This document shows, piece by piece, positions 43,700-52,431 of a stretch of DNA of 64,000 bases (the stretch's first letter is position 1; each line of letters opens with the position of its first letter). The stretch is from Chryseobacterium sp. KACC 21268 (GTDB taxonomy: Bacteria; Bacteroidota; Bacteroidia; Flavobacteriales; Weeksellaceae). The DNA lies in assembly GCA_028736075.1 (NCBI GenBank), contig CP117875.1:2232001-2296000 (forward strand), given 5' to 3'. The position numbers and the translations under genes are program-made. The notes under the pieces are model-generated. The model saw only the letters and a list, made by a program, of their open reading frames with translations, was not told the DNA's origin and did no database searches.

Positions 43700-43738
43700 A
43701 AAAGGCTGTCCATATCAATATGAGACGGCTTTTTTTTG
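43700..43738 (+). terminator. Terminator after the DUF2383 gene
   Basis: An imperfect stem of AAAAGGCTGTCCATAT with ATATGAGACGGCTTTT (43700-43734) is followed by TTTT. It lies 8 bp after the stop codon. Confidence 0.7.
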
Positions 43739-43980
43739 TCTTTCAGATCCCATGCATCGGTATTCGATGGTTTTTATTCAATTTCGTATAGTGATGGTAT
43801 TTCAATCACCTATCGATCAACATTACACGAGTCTTCATTTTTCTTATAAGCACTTCAGAAGTAGGATAACAGATTTGATAGTTATGGATTTTGGAGATAG
43901 AATTATATTCGCATAAGAAGGTTTCGCAATTTAGTTAAGTATTACCACGATTCGGTTAAATATATGTGTAATGGTTAGCC

Positions 43981-43988
43981 CAACTTTG
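43981..43988 (+). promoter_or_regulatory. -7 box of the NmrA/SDR operon
   Basis: CAACTTTG fits the -7 consensus with one change. With the usual distance the transcript would start near 43994, giving a leader of about 14 nt before ATG 44008. The preceding 240 bp (43740-43980) are non-coding. Confidence 0.5.
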
Positions 43989-44007
43989 TATTTATAAAAT
44001 TAACGAA

Positions 44008-44913
44008 ATGAAATTAATATTAACTGGTTCTTTAGGGAACATCGGAAAACCACTTACAAAATTATTGGTTAATGAGGGCCATCAAGTTACCGTGATCAGC
44101 AGTAAAAAGGAAAGAATACCTGAAATAGAAAGTCTGGGCGCTGTAGCAGCCATAGGAAGCATTCAGGATGCAGAGTTTTTAACGGGAACATTCAAAGGCG
44201 CTGATGCTGTTTATTTGATGGAAGCGTGGGAAGGCATTGGAAGCCTTTTCAATAAGGAAATTGATTTTCTGGCTGAATTCAAAAAAATAGCCGGAAATTA
44301 TGTCACAGCTGTTCAGCGGTCCGGTGTCAAAAAGATCATTCACTTGAGCAGTATCGGTGCACACTCTGATAAGGGCAACGGAAGTCTTTTAGTTCACTAT
44401 TATGTTGAGCAAATCTTACGGACGCTTCCTGAAGAGTTTTCTATAAAGTTTATGCGCCCGGTGGGATTCTTCAGTAATATCTATCGCTGGATTCCAACAC
44501 TACAATCTCAGGGTAAAATTATTCAGAGCTATGGGGGAGAACAGAAAGAACCCTGGGTTTCACCGTATGATATTGCAGCGACCATTGCAAATGAAATGGA
44601 AAAACCCTTCATCGGAAGAACGGTTCATTATATCGCCAGCGATGAGGTTTCTCCCAATGAAATTGCAGCGGCATTAGGACAGTCTATCGACGATCCTGAT
44701 TTGGAATGGAAAGTGATCACGGGCGAAGAATTATTGCATCAAATGCTTTCTGCAGGAATCAACGAATGGATTGCCAAAGGACTGGTGGCTATGCAAAAAG
44801 CGCAGGGTGACGGAAGCCTTTATGAAGATTTTTATACTCACAAGCCGGAATTGGGCCATATAAAATTAAAGGATTTTGCGAAAGAATTTGCCCAAGTCTA
44901 TAACAACAGATAA
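44008..44913 (+). CDS. NmrA-like NAD(P)-binding reductase
   Basis: This 301-residue protein begins MKLILTGSLGNIGKPLTKLL, a Rossmann fold with a GxxGxxG-like loop, followed by VISSKKERIPEIESLGAVAA and the NmrA-type hinge GADAVYLMEAWEG. It lacks the Tyr-x-x-x-Lys of classical SDRs, as do QorB- and NmrA-like quinone reductases or sensors. The C-terminal half (FIGRTVHYIASDEVSPNEIA) is the substrate cap. It is followed at once by an SDR gene (2 bp from its stop to the next start), forming an operon. Confidence 0.87.
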   Translation: MKLILTGSLGNIGKPLTKLLVNEGHQVTVISSKKERIPEIESLGAVAAIGSIQDAEFLTGTFKGADAVYLMEAWEGIGSLFNKEIDFLAEFKKIAGNYVTAVQRSGVKKIIHLSSIGAHSDKGNGSLLVHYYVEQILRTLPEEFSIKFMRPVGFFSNIYRWIPTLQSQGKIIQSYGGEQKEPWVSPYDIAATIANEMEKPFIGRTVHYIASDEVSPNEIAAALGQSIDDPDLEWKVITGEELLHQMLSAGINEWIAKGLVAMQKAQGDGSLYEDFYTHKPELGHIKLKDFAKEFAQVYNNR

Positions 44914-44914
44914 T

Positions 44915-45655
44915 ATGATGAAAACAGCATTAATAACAGGAGCTAATAAAGGAATAGGATTTGAAACTGCCAAACAGCTTTTAGAAAACGGGTATTTTGT
45001 ATTTATAGGAAGCCGGAATATAGAGAATGGTGAATCTGCCGTAAAGCAACTTAAAGACGCAGGTTTTCAAAATACCAAAGCCATCCGGTTGGACGTGACG
45101 GACATCATTTCCATAGAAAATGCTAGAAAAGAGATCGGCGAACAGGTAAATATATTGGATGTGCTCATCAACAATGCAGGAATTAACGGTGGAATGCCGC
45201 AGGCTGCACTTGAAGCGCCGGTAGAGGCTTTTCAAAATGTAATGGATACCAATCTTTATGGTGTCATCAGAGTGACCCAGACATTCATGGATATGTTGGG
45301 AAGATCTGAGGAGCCGAGAATCGTTAATGTATCCTCCAGCGGTTGTTCTCTGACATTGCATTCTGATCCTGGCTGGATCTACTACAGTCATAAAGGCGCT
45401 GTCTATACTGCTTCAAAAGCCGCTATGAATATGTATACCATTAATCTGGCCTATGAACTCCGGGATACTCCGTTTAAAGTCAATGCAGTATGTCCGGGAT
45501 TCGTCGCTACAGATTTTAATGGTCACAGAGGTACCGGAACGGCGGAAGAAGGCGGAAAAAGGCTTGCCAAATATGCAATGATCACTCAGGAAGGACCGAC
45601 CGGAAAATTCATCAGTGAGGAATATAATCCTGAGACCGGAGAAACACCTTGGTAA
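44915..45655 (+). CDS. Short-chain dehydrogenase/reductase
   Basis: This classical SDR of about 246 residues has TALITGANKGIGFETAKQLL for the NAD(P) loop, LDVLINNAGINGGMP and the active-site Tyr-x-x-x-Lys in AVYTASKAAMNMYTINLAYE, with VNAVCPGFVATDFNGHRGTG after it. Residues around R (SRNIENGES) suggest NADPH. The start is at MMKTALITG (44915), two bases after the stop of the NmrA-like gene; longer starts would invade that gene. The two reductases precede two AraC genes on the same strand. Confidence 0.88.
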   Translation: MMKTALITGANKGIGFETAKQLLENGYFVFIGSRNIENGESAVKQLKDAGFQNTKAIRLDVTDIISIENARKEIGEQVNILDVLINNAGINGGMPQAALEAPVEAFQNVMDTNLYGVIRVTQTFMDMLGRSEEPRIVNVSSSGCSLTLHSDPGWIYYSHKGAVYTASKAAMNMYTINLAYELRDTPFKVNAVCPGFVATDFNGHRGTGTAEEGGKRLAKYAMITQEGPTGKFISEEYNPETGETPW

Positions 45656-45723
45656 TTTATTCCTTAATTTTACATTGTCAACATTTGAAAATTTTATTTC
45701 ATAATTATCATTAAGTCATAAAA

Positions 45724-46635
45724 ATGAAAAGCAAACAACATCATCCCCATAAATTTCTGTCGTTGTCTGAATTCCATAGGATGTTCGGATTACCGAAACC
45801 CGAGCACCCGCTGGTCAGCTTCATCAGTCTGGAAGATATGACGTTGCCGATAGAAGAACTGTCGGAAAATCTGGTCCTGGATTTTTACAAGATTGCTTAT
45901 AAAGATACAATCGGCAGTGCTAAATATGGCCAACATCATTATGATTTTGGTGAAGGCGGCCTGGTATTTACGGCTCCGGGGCAGGTTTTTGAAAAACCCA
46001 GAAATAACAAAAGCAAAGGTTTCCTTATCCTGCTCCATCCTGACTTTCTGCTATCCTATCCATTGGCAAAGAAGATTAAGCAATACGGATTTTTTTCCTA
46101 TTCAACGGATGAAGCGCTGCAGTTATCGGAAAAAGAAAAGGAGACCTTATTTTCAGTGTTTAAGATCATTGATGAGGAACTCAAAAGCAGAACAGATGAC
46201 TTCAGCCAGGATGTAGTCATCTCGCAGATCGAACTTCTCCTGAATTACAGCAGCCGCTATTATAAACGGCAGTTTATCACATATAAAGCGGTGAATGACC
46301 ATCTTGTCGAGAAATTTGAGAAAGTTTTGGAATTTTATTTTAACGATGATGAGGAATTGCAGAAGGGTTTGCCCACAGTACAGAACCTGGCCGATCAGTT
46401 ACATATCTCGGCAAGCTACCTAAGTGATATGCTTCGTTCGTTAACAGGGCTTAACACACAACAGCATATTCATAACAGGTTTATTGAGACCGCAAAGGGA
46501 ATTTTGTCCACCACTGATCTGTCGGTCTCTGAGATCGCCTATCACATGGGGTTTGATTATCCGCAGTCTTTTACCCGTTTATTCAAGAGCAAAACCAATC
46601 AGACTCCCCTGGAATTCAGACATTCATTCAATTAG
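45724..46635 (+). CDS. AraC-family transcriptional regulator
   Basis: This 303-residue regulator has an N-terminal cupin-like sensor domain (EFHRMFGLPKPEHPLVSFIS, GQHHYDFGEGGLVFTAPGQV) and an AraC double HTH at the end (LADQLHISASYLSDMLRSLT, VSEIAYHMGFDYPQSFTRLF). It is closely related to the regulator at 52698 and to the broken one at 319, forming a local paralogous family. It lies 68 bp downstream of the SDR gene and 20 bp upstream of another AraC gene, and probably controls the reductases around it. Confidence 0.92.
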   Translation: MKSKQHHPHKFLSLSEFHRMFGLPKPEHPLVSFISLEDMTLPIEELSENLVLDFYKIAYKDTIGSAKYGQHHYDFGEGGLVFTAPGQVFEKPRNNKSKGFLILLHPDFLLSYPLAKKIKQYGFFSYSTDEALQLSEKEKETLFSVFKIIDEELKSRTDDFSQDVVISQIELLLNYSSRYYKRQFITYKAVNDHLVEKFEKVLEFYFNDDEELQKGLPTVQNLADQLHISASYLSDMLRSLTGLNTQQHIHNRFIETAKGILSTTDLSVSEIAYHMGFDYPQSFTRLFKSKTNQTPLEFRHSFN

Positions 46636-46655
46636 ATCATTTATAAAAAGTAATA

Positions 46656-47378
46656 ATGAACCAATTTATCCTAGGTCTTCAGGCACGAAATCTAACGGTT
46701 GAGATCCATCATCATTCTGCTTACCAGATCGTGCTGTCCAATGATTCTCGTTTTAACTCTACGATCAACGGCGTTTTGTATGAAGGGATTCACGGGTTTC
46801 TGATCAAACCGCATGTCAAACATTTTTGTGCGGCAGATAATGGGACCTTGAACGTTTTGAATATTGAGCCTTACTCTACAGTCGGTCTTGAATTATCAGG
46901 CAGTTTCAAAGGCAATGAAGACTACATCGTTTTCCATACGCCCGTAGAGACCAATCTGTTATTTAATATTCCTGAAAACAATCTTGATGTCAACATCATC
47001 ATTGACGCACTGGTCTCTAAATTACCGGCTACCGGCTTTGATGAAAGGGTCACCAAGATTGTGGAGTATATCAAAAACCATTATTTCAGATCGGATATCA
47101 CGCCGAAGACCTTTGCGGATATCGTTTTTCTGTCTCCGTCACGTCTGGCCTCTCTTTTTAAGCAGCAGACCGGCAGCAGCCTTTCAAAATACCTTTTATG
47201 GACGAGACTGCGACAGGCGATCTACCTCACGCTAACCGATAAAGAGAGAAGTCTCACCGATATTGCTTATGATACCGGTTTCTATGACCTTCCCCAGCTC
47301 AACAAATACATGTATGAGATGTTCGGAATGCCGCCCAAAGCTTTGAAATTCAGCAGCGATCTCATACAGATTTACTGA
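46656..47378 (+). CDS. AraC-family transcriptional regulator, short
   Basis: This 240-residue AraC protein has a short cupin-like sensor at about 1-110 (HHHSAYQIVLSNDSRFNSTI, GFLIKPHVKHFCAADNG) and the HTH pair at about 140-235 (TFADIVFLSPSRLASLFKQQ, LTDIAYDTGFYDLPQLNKYM). It begins 20 bp after the stop of the preceding AraC gene, so the two regulators are likely co-transcribed. It differs from the other AraC proteins here in having a much shorter N-terminus. A terminator follows, then the promoter of an MDR reductase it may regulate. Confidence 0.9.
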   Translation: MNQFILGLQARNLTVEIHHHSAYQIVLSNDSRFNSTINGVLYEGIHGFLIKPHVKHFCAADNGTLNVLNIEPYSTVGLELSGSFKGNEDYIVFHTPVETNLLFNIPENNLDVNIIIDALVSKLPATGFDERVTKIVEYIKNHYFRSDITPKTFADIVFLSPSRLASLFKQQTGSSLSKYLLWTRLRQAIYLTLTDKERSLTDIAYDTGFYDLPQLNKYMYEMFGMPPKALKFSSDLIQIY

Positions 47379-47404
47379 AGAAAATTATAAAGACATCCTC
47401 GTAT

Positions 47405-47439
47405 AAGGGTATTGACATTAGTGTTGATACCCTTTTTTA
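47405..47439 (+). terminator. Terminator after the AraC pair
   Basis: AAGGGTAT at 47405-47412 pairs with ATACCCTT at 47427-47434, with inner pairing of GACA and GTGT-like bases, and is followed by TTTTA. Confidence 0.8.
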
Positions 47440-47467
47440 TTGCTGGAGTTTATACAGCTCATTTGTT

Positions 47468-47526
47468 AAAACAGTGATTTGATACAAGTTTATGCATCTC
47501 ATTCTCCGCAACTTTGTCTTATCAAA
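47468..47526 (+). promoter_or_regulatory. Reductase promoter with TGATACAA operator (set 1)
   Basis: AAAACAGTGATTTGATACAA is followed after a fixed distance by CGCAACTTTGTCTTATCAA. The -7 box is CAACTTTG at 47509-47516. Exactly the same arrangement, with 39 bp between the start of AAAACAG and CGCAACTTTG, occurs at 48524-48582. The transcript would start near 47522, 28 nt before ATG 47550. Confidence 0.7.
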
Positions 47527-47549
47527 ATGAACAAATAAAAATTCAAATC

Positions 47550-48503
47550 ATGAAAGCAATAGCCTATCAAAAATTCGGGACCAAGGAAGTACTACAAATG
47601 CTGGAACAACCAAAACCTGCCATAACATCAGATCAGGTACTGGTTAAAATAAAAGCATTCTCCATCAACCCTATGGACTGGAAGATCAGAAAAGGGGAGA
47701 TGAAGCTGATGTCAGGTTCCAGATTCCCCAAGAATACGGGAGCTGATTTTGCAGGGATCATTGAAGAGACAGGATCGTCCGTTAATAGTCATAGCGTCGG
47801 AGACGAAGTGTTTGGTGTGGTGAAAAACCTGATGAAAGAGGGAGCATCAGCAGAATATGTTGCCGTTCCGGCATCTTTGATCTGGAAAAAGCCTGAAGCA
47901 TTGAGCTTTGCACAGGCAGCTTCTCTTCCTGTTGTCGGGACGGCCGCCGTAACCGCTGTTGAAAAAATGGGAAAAGTAAATCCTGAGAGCAGGATTCTTA
48001 TTAATGGTGCTACTGGTGGATTCGGAATGATCCTGCTTCAGTTGCTTAAGCAGCGGGGAGCTCATATCACTGCGGTAACCAGTACTAAAGGAGCAGAATA
48101 TGCGAAAAAATGGGGAGCCGCTGAAGTGATCGATTATACCAAAGGCCATATGCTTTCACAAAAAAATACCTACGATATTGTCGTTGACCTGTCTGGCAAA
48201 ATGGGATATACCACTGCGAAAAAAATGATGAAGCCCAAATCCATATTTATTAACCCTACGCCGCAACCTGTGGAAATTCCTCTGGCGCTTTTAGCAAATC
48301 TTTTTACCTCAAAAAAGCATATAGTGCTTCTTTCAAATCCGGAATCCCGGTACACGGAAGTTTTGCTGGATGCAGTAAGCAAAGGCCTTGATATCGTGAT
48401 CAATACAGTATTTCCTTTTACGCAGTTTCGTGAAGCCTATCAATATGCAGAACAAGGCGGATATGTGGGGAAAGTCGTTATAGAGATCAATGATAATGCA
48501 TAA
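47550..48503 (+). CDS. NADP-dependent quinone-oxidoreductase-like MDR protein
   Basis: This zinc-free medium-chain reductase of about 317 residues has MKAIAYQKFGTKEVLQMLEQ, then VLVKIKAFSINPMDWKIRKG, GADFAGIIEETGSSVNSHSV and the nucleotide-binding loop INGATGGFGMILLQLLKQRG with a downstream TSTKGAEYAKKWGAAEVIDY (NADPH type). The zinc-binding residues of alcohol dehydrogenase are absent, as in zeta-crystallin or quinone reductases. The upstream promoter is shared in design with the NmrA-like gene at 48604, so both are probably induced together, perhaps by quinones or electrophiles. The start is ATG 47550 because the upstream frame begins inside the promoter. Confidence 0.88.
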   Translation: MKAIAYQKFGTKEVLQMLEQPKPAITSDQVLVKIKAFSINPMDWKIRKGEMKLMSGSRFPKNTGADFAGIIEETGSSVNSHSVGDEVFGVVKNLMKEGASAEYVAVPASLIWKKPEALSFAQAASLPVVGTAAVTAVEKMGKVNPESRILINGATGGFGMILLQLLKQRGAHITAVTSTKGAEYAKKWGAAEVIDYTKGHMLSQKNTYDIVVDLSGKMGYTTAKKMMKPKSIFINPTPQPVEIPLALLANLFTSKKHIVLLSNPESRYTEVLLDAVSKGLDIVINTVFPFTQFREAYQYAEQGGYVGKVVIEINDNA

Positions 48504-48523
48504 TCGACGTAATTAAATACACC

Positions 48524-48582
48524 AAAACAGTAATCTGATACAAGTTGTAAGATACTGATTATCGCAACTTTGTCATATCAAT
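48524..48582 (+). promoter_or_regulatory. Reductase promoter with TGATACAA operator (set 2)
   Basis: AAAACAGTAATCTGATACAA and CGCAACTTTGTCATATCAA repeat the architecture of 47468-47526 with identical spacing. The -7 box CAACTTTG lies at 48565-48572, and the start of transcription would be about 26 nt before ATG 48604. The sequence between the two blocks is not conserved, which argues for selection on the blocks. Confidence 0.7.
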
Positions 48583-48603
48583 AATCAATTAAATTTTAAA
48601 ACA

Positions 48604-49497
48604 ATGAAAAAAAGAATCGTAATTCTGGGCGCAACAGGAACAGTTGGAAGCAAAGTAGCAGAGATCCTTTTAAACCAAGGTCATCAAGTAGCCATTTTTG
48701 CAAGAAGCATAGAAAAGCTTGGACAATTGCGCAGTTTGGGCGCAGAGATCGTTAAAGGCGATGTGAATGATGTTGATATGCTCACCGCTGCGTTCAAAAA
48801 TGCAGACACAGCCTTCCTGATCTTACCTGATAATGTGAAAGCTGAAAATGCAAGAGCATATCAAAGAAAGGTAACAGGGAATTTCATAGAGGCCATTGAA
48901 AGGTCAGGAATCAAATATATTGTCAATATGAGCAGCCTGGGTTCTCATATGCATGAAGGAAACGGGATGATGGGCGGCACCGGAGAGCAGGAGGTCAGAC
49001 TGAATCAATTGGAAGATGTCAATGTGCTGCATATCCGCTCCGCTTATTTTATGGAAAACTTTTTGAGAACTATACAGCTTGTCAAAACTAAAGGGATCAA
49101 CGGGACCGCTGCGGATGGGGATCATTCTATTCCGATGGTCGCTACAAAAGATGTAGCAAAGATTGCAGCACACCATCTCGCCAACCTTGACTTTACAGGC
49201 AAGAGCATCCACCCGGTAATGGGGCCCCGGAATTATACCATGAGAGAATTTACCTCGATCATCGGGAATGCCATCGGTAATCCGGAGCTGCCATATGTTC
49301 AGATTCCCTTGGAGCAGGCAAAAGAGATATTTTTGGGCAATGGCTTTACAGAAGATTTTGTAGACAATTTGCTGGAAATGGCAACAGGCATCAAGGAAGG
49401 GATCTTCAACTATGAGAAAAGGGATAAAAATTCAACGACTTCCACCACCGCTGAAGAATTTGCCAAAGAAGTATATACTACGGCTTATCATCAATAA
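48604..49497 (+). CDS. NmrA-family NAD(P)H-binding protein
   Basis: This 297-residue protein has the dinucleotide loop VILGATGTVGSKVAEILLNQ, then AIFARSIEKLGQLRSLGAEI, GDVNDVDMLTAAFKNADTAF and YIVNMSSLGSHMHEGNG. The family includes NAD(P)H-quinone reductases (QorB) and redox-sensing NmrA. It shares its promoter design with the MDR reductase upstream but is transcribed separately, after a 100-bp gap. No C-terminal extension or extra domain is visible. Confidence 0.88.
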   Translation: MKKRIVILGATGTVGSKVAEILLNQGHQVAIFARSIEKLGQLRSLGAEIVKGDVNDVDMLTAAFKNADTAFLILPDNVKAENARAYQRKVTGNFIEAIERSGIKYIVNMSSLGSHMHEGNGMMGGTGEQEVRLNQLEDVNVLHIRSAYFMENFLRTIQLVKTKGINGTAADGDHSIPMVATKDVAKIAAHHLANLDFTGKSIHPVMGPRNYTMREFTSIIGNAIGNPELPYVQIPLEQAKEIFLGNGFTEDFVDNLLEMATGIKEGIFNYEKRDKNSTTSTTAEEFAKEVYTTAYHQ

Positions 49498-49852
49498 TCC
49501 ATAACCATTCAATACGAATTGAAAAAAATCTGATGGTTGTGGATCGGTTGGGCTTATCATTTTGACAGATGATTTATATTTAAAAACAGCTAACTTAAAT
49601 ATACTGATTAAAACGCTCTTACAATTTAGGAAATTGAATTGCCAAACAATATTACAGAAAAGATGCGACAATAATTTTGAACCCGGTCGTAATGGATAGT
49701 ATTAATTGAAGCATATTATTTTGATAACGAATGCTGACGCACCAGACATCATGTATCGGTATGGATTTTGGTCTGTGCTGGTAAAGTAGATCAGTTTCCT
49801 TGATATTTTTGAACTCAGGATTTGATCACCACTAAACCAAAATATTAGTATT
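49498..49852. other. Gene-free stretch
   Basis: This is about 355 bp between the NmrA-like gene and the PNPOx-like gene. No frame with coding character was found on either strand, and no strong hairpin. It presumably holds the promoter of the next gene, but I cannot point to a -7 box with confidence. Confidence 0.45.
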
Positions 49853-50269
49853 ATGAAAAAAGCATCATTGAAAACCATTGCAGAAAGAATGAAGAACCTC
49901 GATTTCTGTATGATGGTCACGCAGGACGGAAAACAGGTCTCCCATTCAAGGCCTATGAGCAATAATGGTAAAGTTGAGTATGACGGTGACTCCTGGTTCT
50001 TTTCCTATGAGGACAGCCATAAGGTCGACCAGATCTTGAACAATCATCATGTCAATCTTATTTACCAGACTGATGACATGTTATTTATCGAATGTACCGG
50101 TACCGGTGAAATTATAAAGGATAAGGACACACTTAAAGAAAAATGGGTCGACGGCCTTGACCAATGGTTTCCGGAAGGCATCGATACTCCCGGCATCTGT
50201 CTGATCAAAGTGCGCGCCAGCAAGGTGCGATTCTGGCACAAAGAGGATGAAGGCGAGTACACTGCATAG
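49853..50269 (+). CDS. Pyridoxamine 5'-phosphate oxidase-fold stress protein
   Basis: This 138-residue protein of the general stress protein 26 type has ASLKTIAERMKNLDFCMMVT, QVSHSRPMSNNGKVEYDGDS and YQTDDMLFIECTGTGEIIKD, with a split beta-barrel that binds FMN or a similar flavin in the family. ACIDIC-type C-terminus ends VRASKVRFWHKEDEGEYTA. Its role is likely redox or stress linked, which fits the island. It is monocistronic and ends before a strong bidirectional hairpin. Confidence 0.85.
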   Translation: MKKASLKTIAERMKNLDFCMMVTQDGKQVSHSRPMSNNGKVEYDGDSWFFSYEDSHKVDQILNNHHVNLIYQTDDMLFIECTGTGEIIKDKDTLKEKWVDGLDQWFPEGIDTPGICLIKVRASKVRFWHKEDEGEYTA

Positions 50270-50325
50270 TCGTAGGTTACTAGTCATGAACTGAAATGGA
50301 GTAGAGAATCAACCTATTGAATAAC

Positions 50326-50353
50326 ACAAATCCCGACATTCGTCGGGATTTGT
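50326..50353. terminator. Strong bidirectional terminator
   Basis: ACAAATCCCGAC at 50326-50337 pairs perfectly with GTCGGGATTTGT at 50342-50353 around an ATTC loop. It lies between the plus-strand PNPOx-like gene and the minus-strand 43-aa gene and can serve both. Confidence 0.85.
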
Positions 50354-50382
50354 TATGAAATTAAAATTTTAATATGCTTTAT

Positions 50383-50514
50383 CTAATCACCTTTTTTATG
50401 GTGATGAGGTTTCAAAGCGGTTTTGTTTTTTGGAGTCTCCTTATTATCTCTCTGGCGTTGGTCTAATTTACCTGTTGACTCCGCTGTCTTTTTTGGACCT
50501 GGCTTAATTCCCAT
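50383..50514 (-). CDS. 43-aa basic small protein
   Basis: A short frame from ATG 50514 to TAG 50383 encodes MGIKPGPKKTAESTGKLDQR, then QRDNKETPKNKTALKPHHHK and KGD. It is strongly basic and polar, with no membrane segment and a His-rich end. The composition is far from random AT-rich sequence, and the hairpin terminator directly downstream supports expression. It could bind nucleic acid or metal. I know no named family. Confidence 0.6.
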   Translation of the reverse strand: MGIKPGPKKTAESTGKLDQRQRDNKETPKNKTALKPHHHKKGD

Positions 50515-50631
50515 TGTAAATAAATTTATAGATTAAGGTTCTAGATCATTCATATTTAATGCCAATCCTGTTTAGATTTCCATAGACTTTTATTGCAGTA
50601 TTAGAATAAAAACTTCCATCACCTGTGCTTT

Positions 50632-50817
50632 TTACTTTGAAGTTCTAAAATTCAGCAAAATTAATGACAGTAGTAAAAGACCAATTCCGATTCCGATGAA
50701 CAAACCTTGGGCTAAGTCCGGTAATTTTACAAAATGGGTGATTATTTGTGACGTTGCGATTGTAAACGTTCCAACTATCATTAAAATGAGCCCATTTCTT
50801 CTTGTTGTTCTTTTCAT
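50632..50817 (-). CDS. Small two-span membrane protein
   Basis: This 61-residue protein has a basic start (MKRTTRRNG) and two hydrophobic helices, LILMIVGTFTIATSQIITHF and LFIGIGIGLLLLSLILLNF, joined by a short loop. It is similar in style to small DUF-type membrane proteins found widely in Flavobacteria. It is transcribed towards the 43-aa gene on the same strand with a 117-bp gap. The function is unknown. Confidence 0.65.
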   Translation of the reverse strand: MKRTTRRNGLILMIVGTFTIATSQIITHFVKLPDLAQGLFIGIGIGLLLLSLILLNFRTSK

Positions 50818-51035
50818 TTTTTCATTTTTAAAACTATGGATATAAGTTGTGAGTTATACTTTTTTGTTACAATTTTAAAAGGCTTTTTTCTTTGCATCTG
50901 TATGCATTTATTTTCAATTATGAGGTTAAAAATCTTAATTAATTGAGAGAGTCTAGATCATATTTTATATACCTGAATTTAAATAAATACATTTCAACGT
51001 ACGATAATCCCTTTGTGACTTCCTGATTTCCTATA

Positions 51036-51300
51036 TCAAATATAATCCTTTGTCATTGCATAGAAGAAATCTTCTTGGGTATCCCTAATCAGAGATAACA
51101 GAACGTCCGCAATTTCTGCGCTTAAAGTGTCTTCTGGAAGTACAGTATCTGTTTCTACAATTGTTTAATACCAAATATATTTTGGTTGTCATCTGGAAAT
51201 TTGATTGCCATTCTGAAAACTGAAGACACAGATGTTACAATACCACCTTCTTCAATTAAAAGGTGCGTCAGTATAGTTTTAAAATCTGGTTTTCTTCCAT
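51036..51300 (-). pseudogene. Decayed gene of unknown function
   Basis: Three consecutive minus-strand frames give protein-like text: MEENQILKLY, TILTHLLIEEGGIVTSVSSV then FRMAIKFPDDNQNIFGIKQ, and TIVETDTVLPEDTLSAEIAD then VLLSLIRDTQEDFFYAMTKD ending YI-stop. Small shifts near 51272 and 51163 join them. The end reads as a real C-terminus. The rest of 50818-51662 shows no coding signal. The family is not recognised. Confidence 0.5.
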
Positions 51301-51662
51301 TTTTTCGTTTTTAGGTTGAAAAAATAACAGATGTTAAGCTGCTGCTATGATCTCAGTTTGTCAGGATAAAGAGGTAAACCACCTTGGTAAAAGACTTTTT
51401 ATCCACAAATCGCTCTTTATGCGATCTGACTTGTATAACGAATAAGACTTAAAAAGTCAACCACGATACAATTAATATTTCGACGCTTTTTTAATTTAAG
51501 ATTTATTCCAAAATATAACGATTGAAGACTGCAGCTAGAGATCAATCTTCCAATGTTCCTATATCCACGATTTGAACACGTAATAAACCAATTGAGATAC
51601 GTCTATAGGTTTGATGTTGACCATCTTTGTAACAGAATTTTTTAATATTATAAATTATCAAA

Positions 51663-52406
51663 ATGGAAAATGTAAAAGGGAAAGTAGTGGCTGTTACTGG
51701 CGCTAGCAGTGGTATTGGTGAGGCAATTGCCAGACATCTCGCTTCACTAGGTGCCAAAGTAATTTTAGGAGCAAGGAGAATTGATAATCTGGAAAAGATC
51801 ACCAAATCCCTTGCACAAAATGGTTATCAGGTGGACTATAGAGCGCTGGACGTTACTGAACCTGACGATGTTTCTTCTTTTGTGAAGTTTGCTGTCGAGA
51901 GGTTTGGCACGCTGGACGTTTTTGTTAACAATGCAGGGCTGATGCCTTTGTCTATGATCAACAAGTACAAAATTGATGAGTGGCATAGAATGATCGACGT
52001 CAATGTCAAAGGTGTCCTGCATGGAATTGCAGCCGCATTACCTATCTTTGAGTCGAAGGATAGCGGACAGTTCATTAATATCACCTCAGTTGGTGACAGA
52101 TGGGTTGGCCCGACTTCTACTGTCTATAGTGCAACCAAGTTTGCCGTAAGGGCCATATCGGATGGATTACGTCAGGAAGTGAGCAGAAACATACGTGTAG
52201 CGCTGGTTGCACCTGGTGCTACGGAATCAGAATTACCAAATACTATTTCGGACCCGGAATTGAAAAAGATGGCAGTAGAAATGTTTAGGAAAGACCTGAT
52301 CTCTGGTGAGGCTATTGCCAAAGCTGTAGCATTCGCTATTTCTCAACCTTCTGACGTGGATGTGAATGAAATAGTGGTGAGACCTACAGCTCAAAAAGCT
52401 CTGTAA
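51663..52406 (+). CDS. Short-chain dehydrogenase/reductase
   Basis: This 247-residue classical SDR has GKVVAVTGASSGIGEAIARH for the cofactor loop, ARRIDNLEKI after strand 2 (NADPH preference), LDVFVNNAGLMPLSM, the Ser in FINITSVGDRW and the active pair in YSATKFAVRAISDG. The C-terminal segment VDVNEIVVRPTAQKAL is that of the clavulanic-acid-dehydrogenase-like group of broad-range carbonyl reductases. It heads an operon with the Atu4866 gene (25 bp) and an AraC regulator. Confidence 0.9.
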   Translation: MENVKGKVVAVTGASSGIGEAIARHLASLGAKVILGARRIDNLEKITKSLAQNGYQVDYRALDVTEPDDVSSFVKFAVERFGTLDVFVNNAGLMPLSMINKYKIDEWHRMIDVNVKGVLHGIAAALPIFESKDSGQFINITSVGDRWVGPTSTVYSATKFAVRAISDGLRQEVSRNIRVALVAPGATESELPNTISDPELKKMAVEMFRKDLISGEAIAKAVAFAISQPSDVDVNEIVVRPTAQKAL

Positions 52407-52431
52407 ATGTTAATTAAAAAAAGAAACACTT

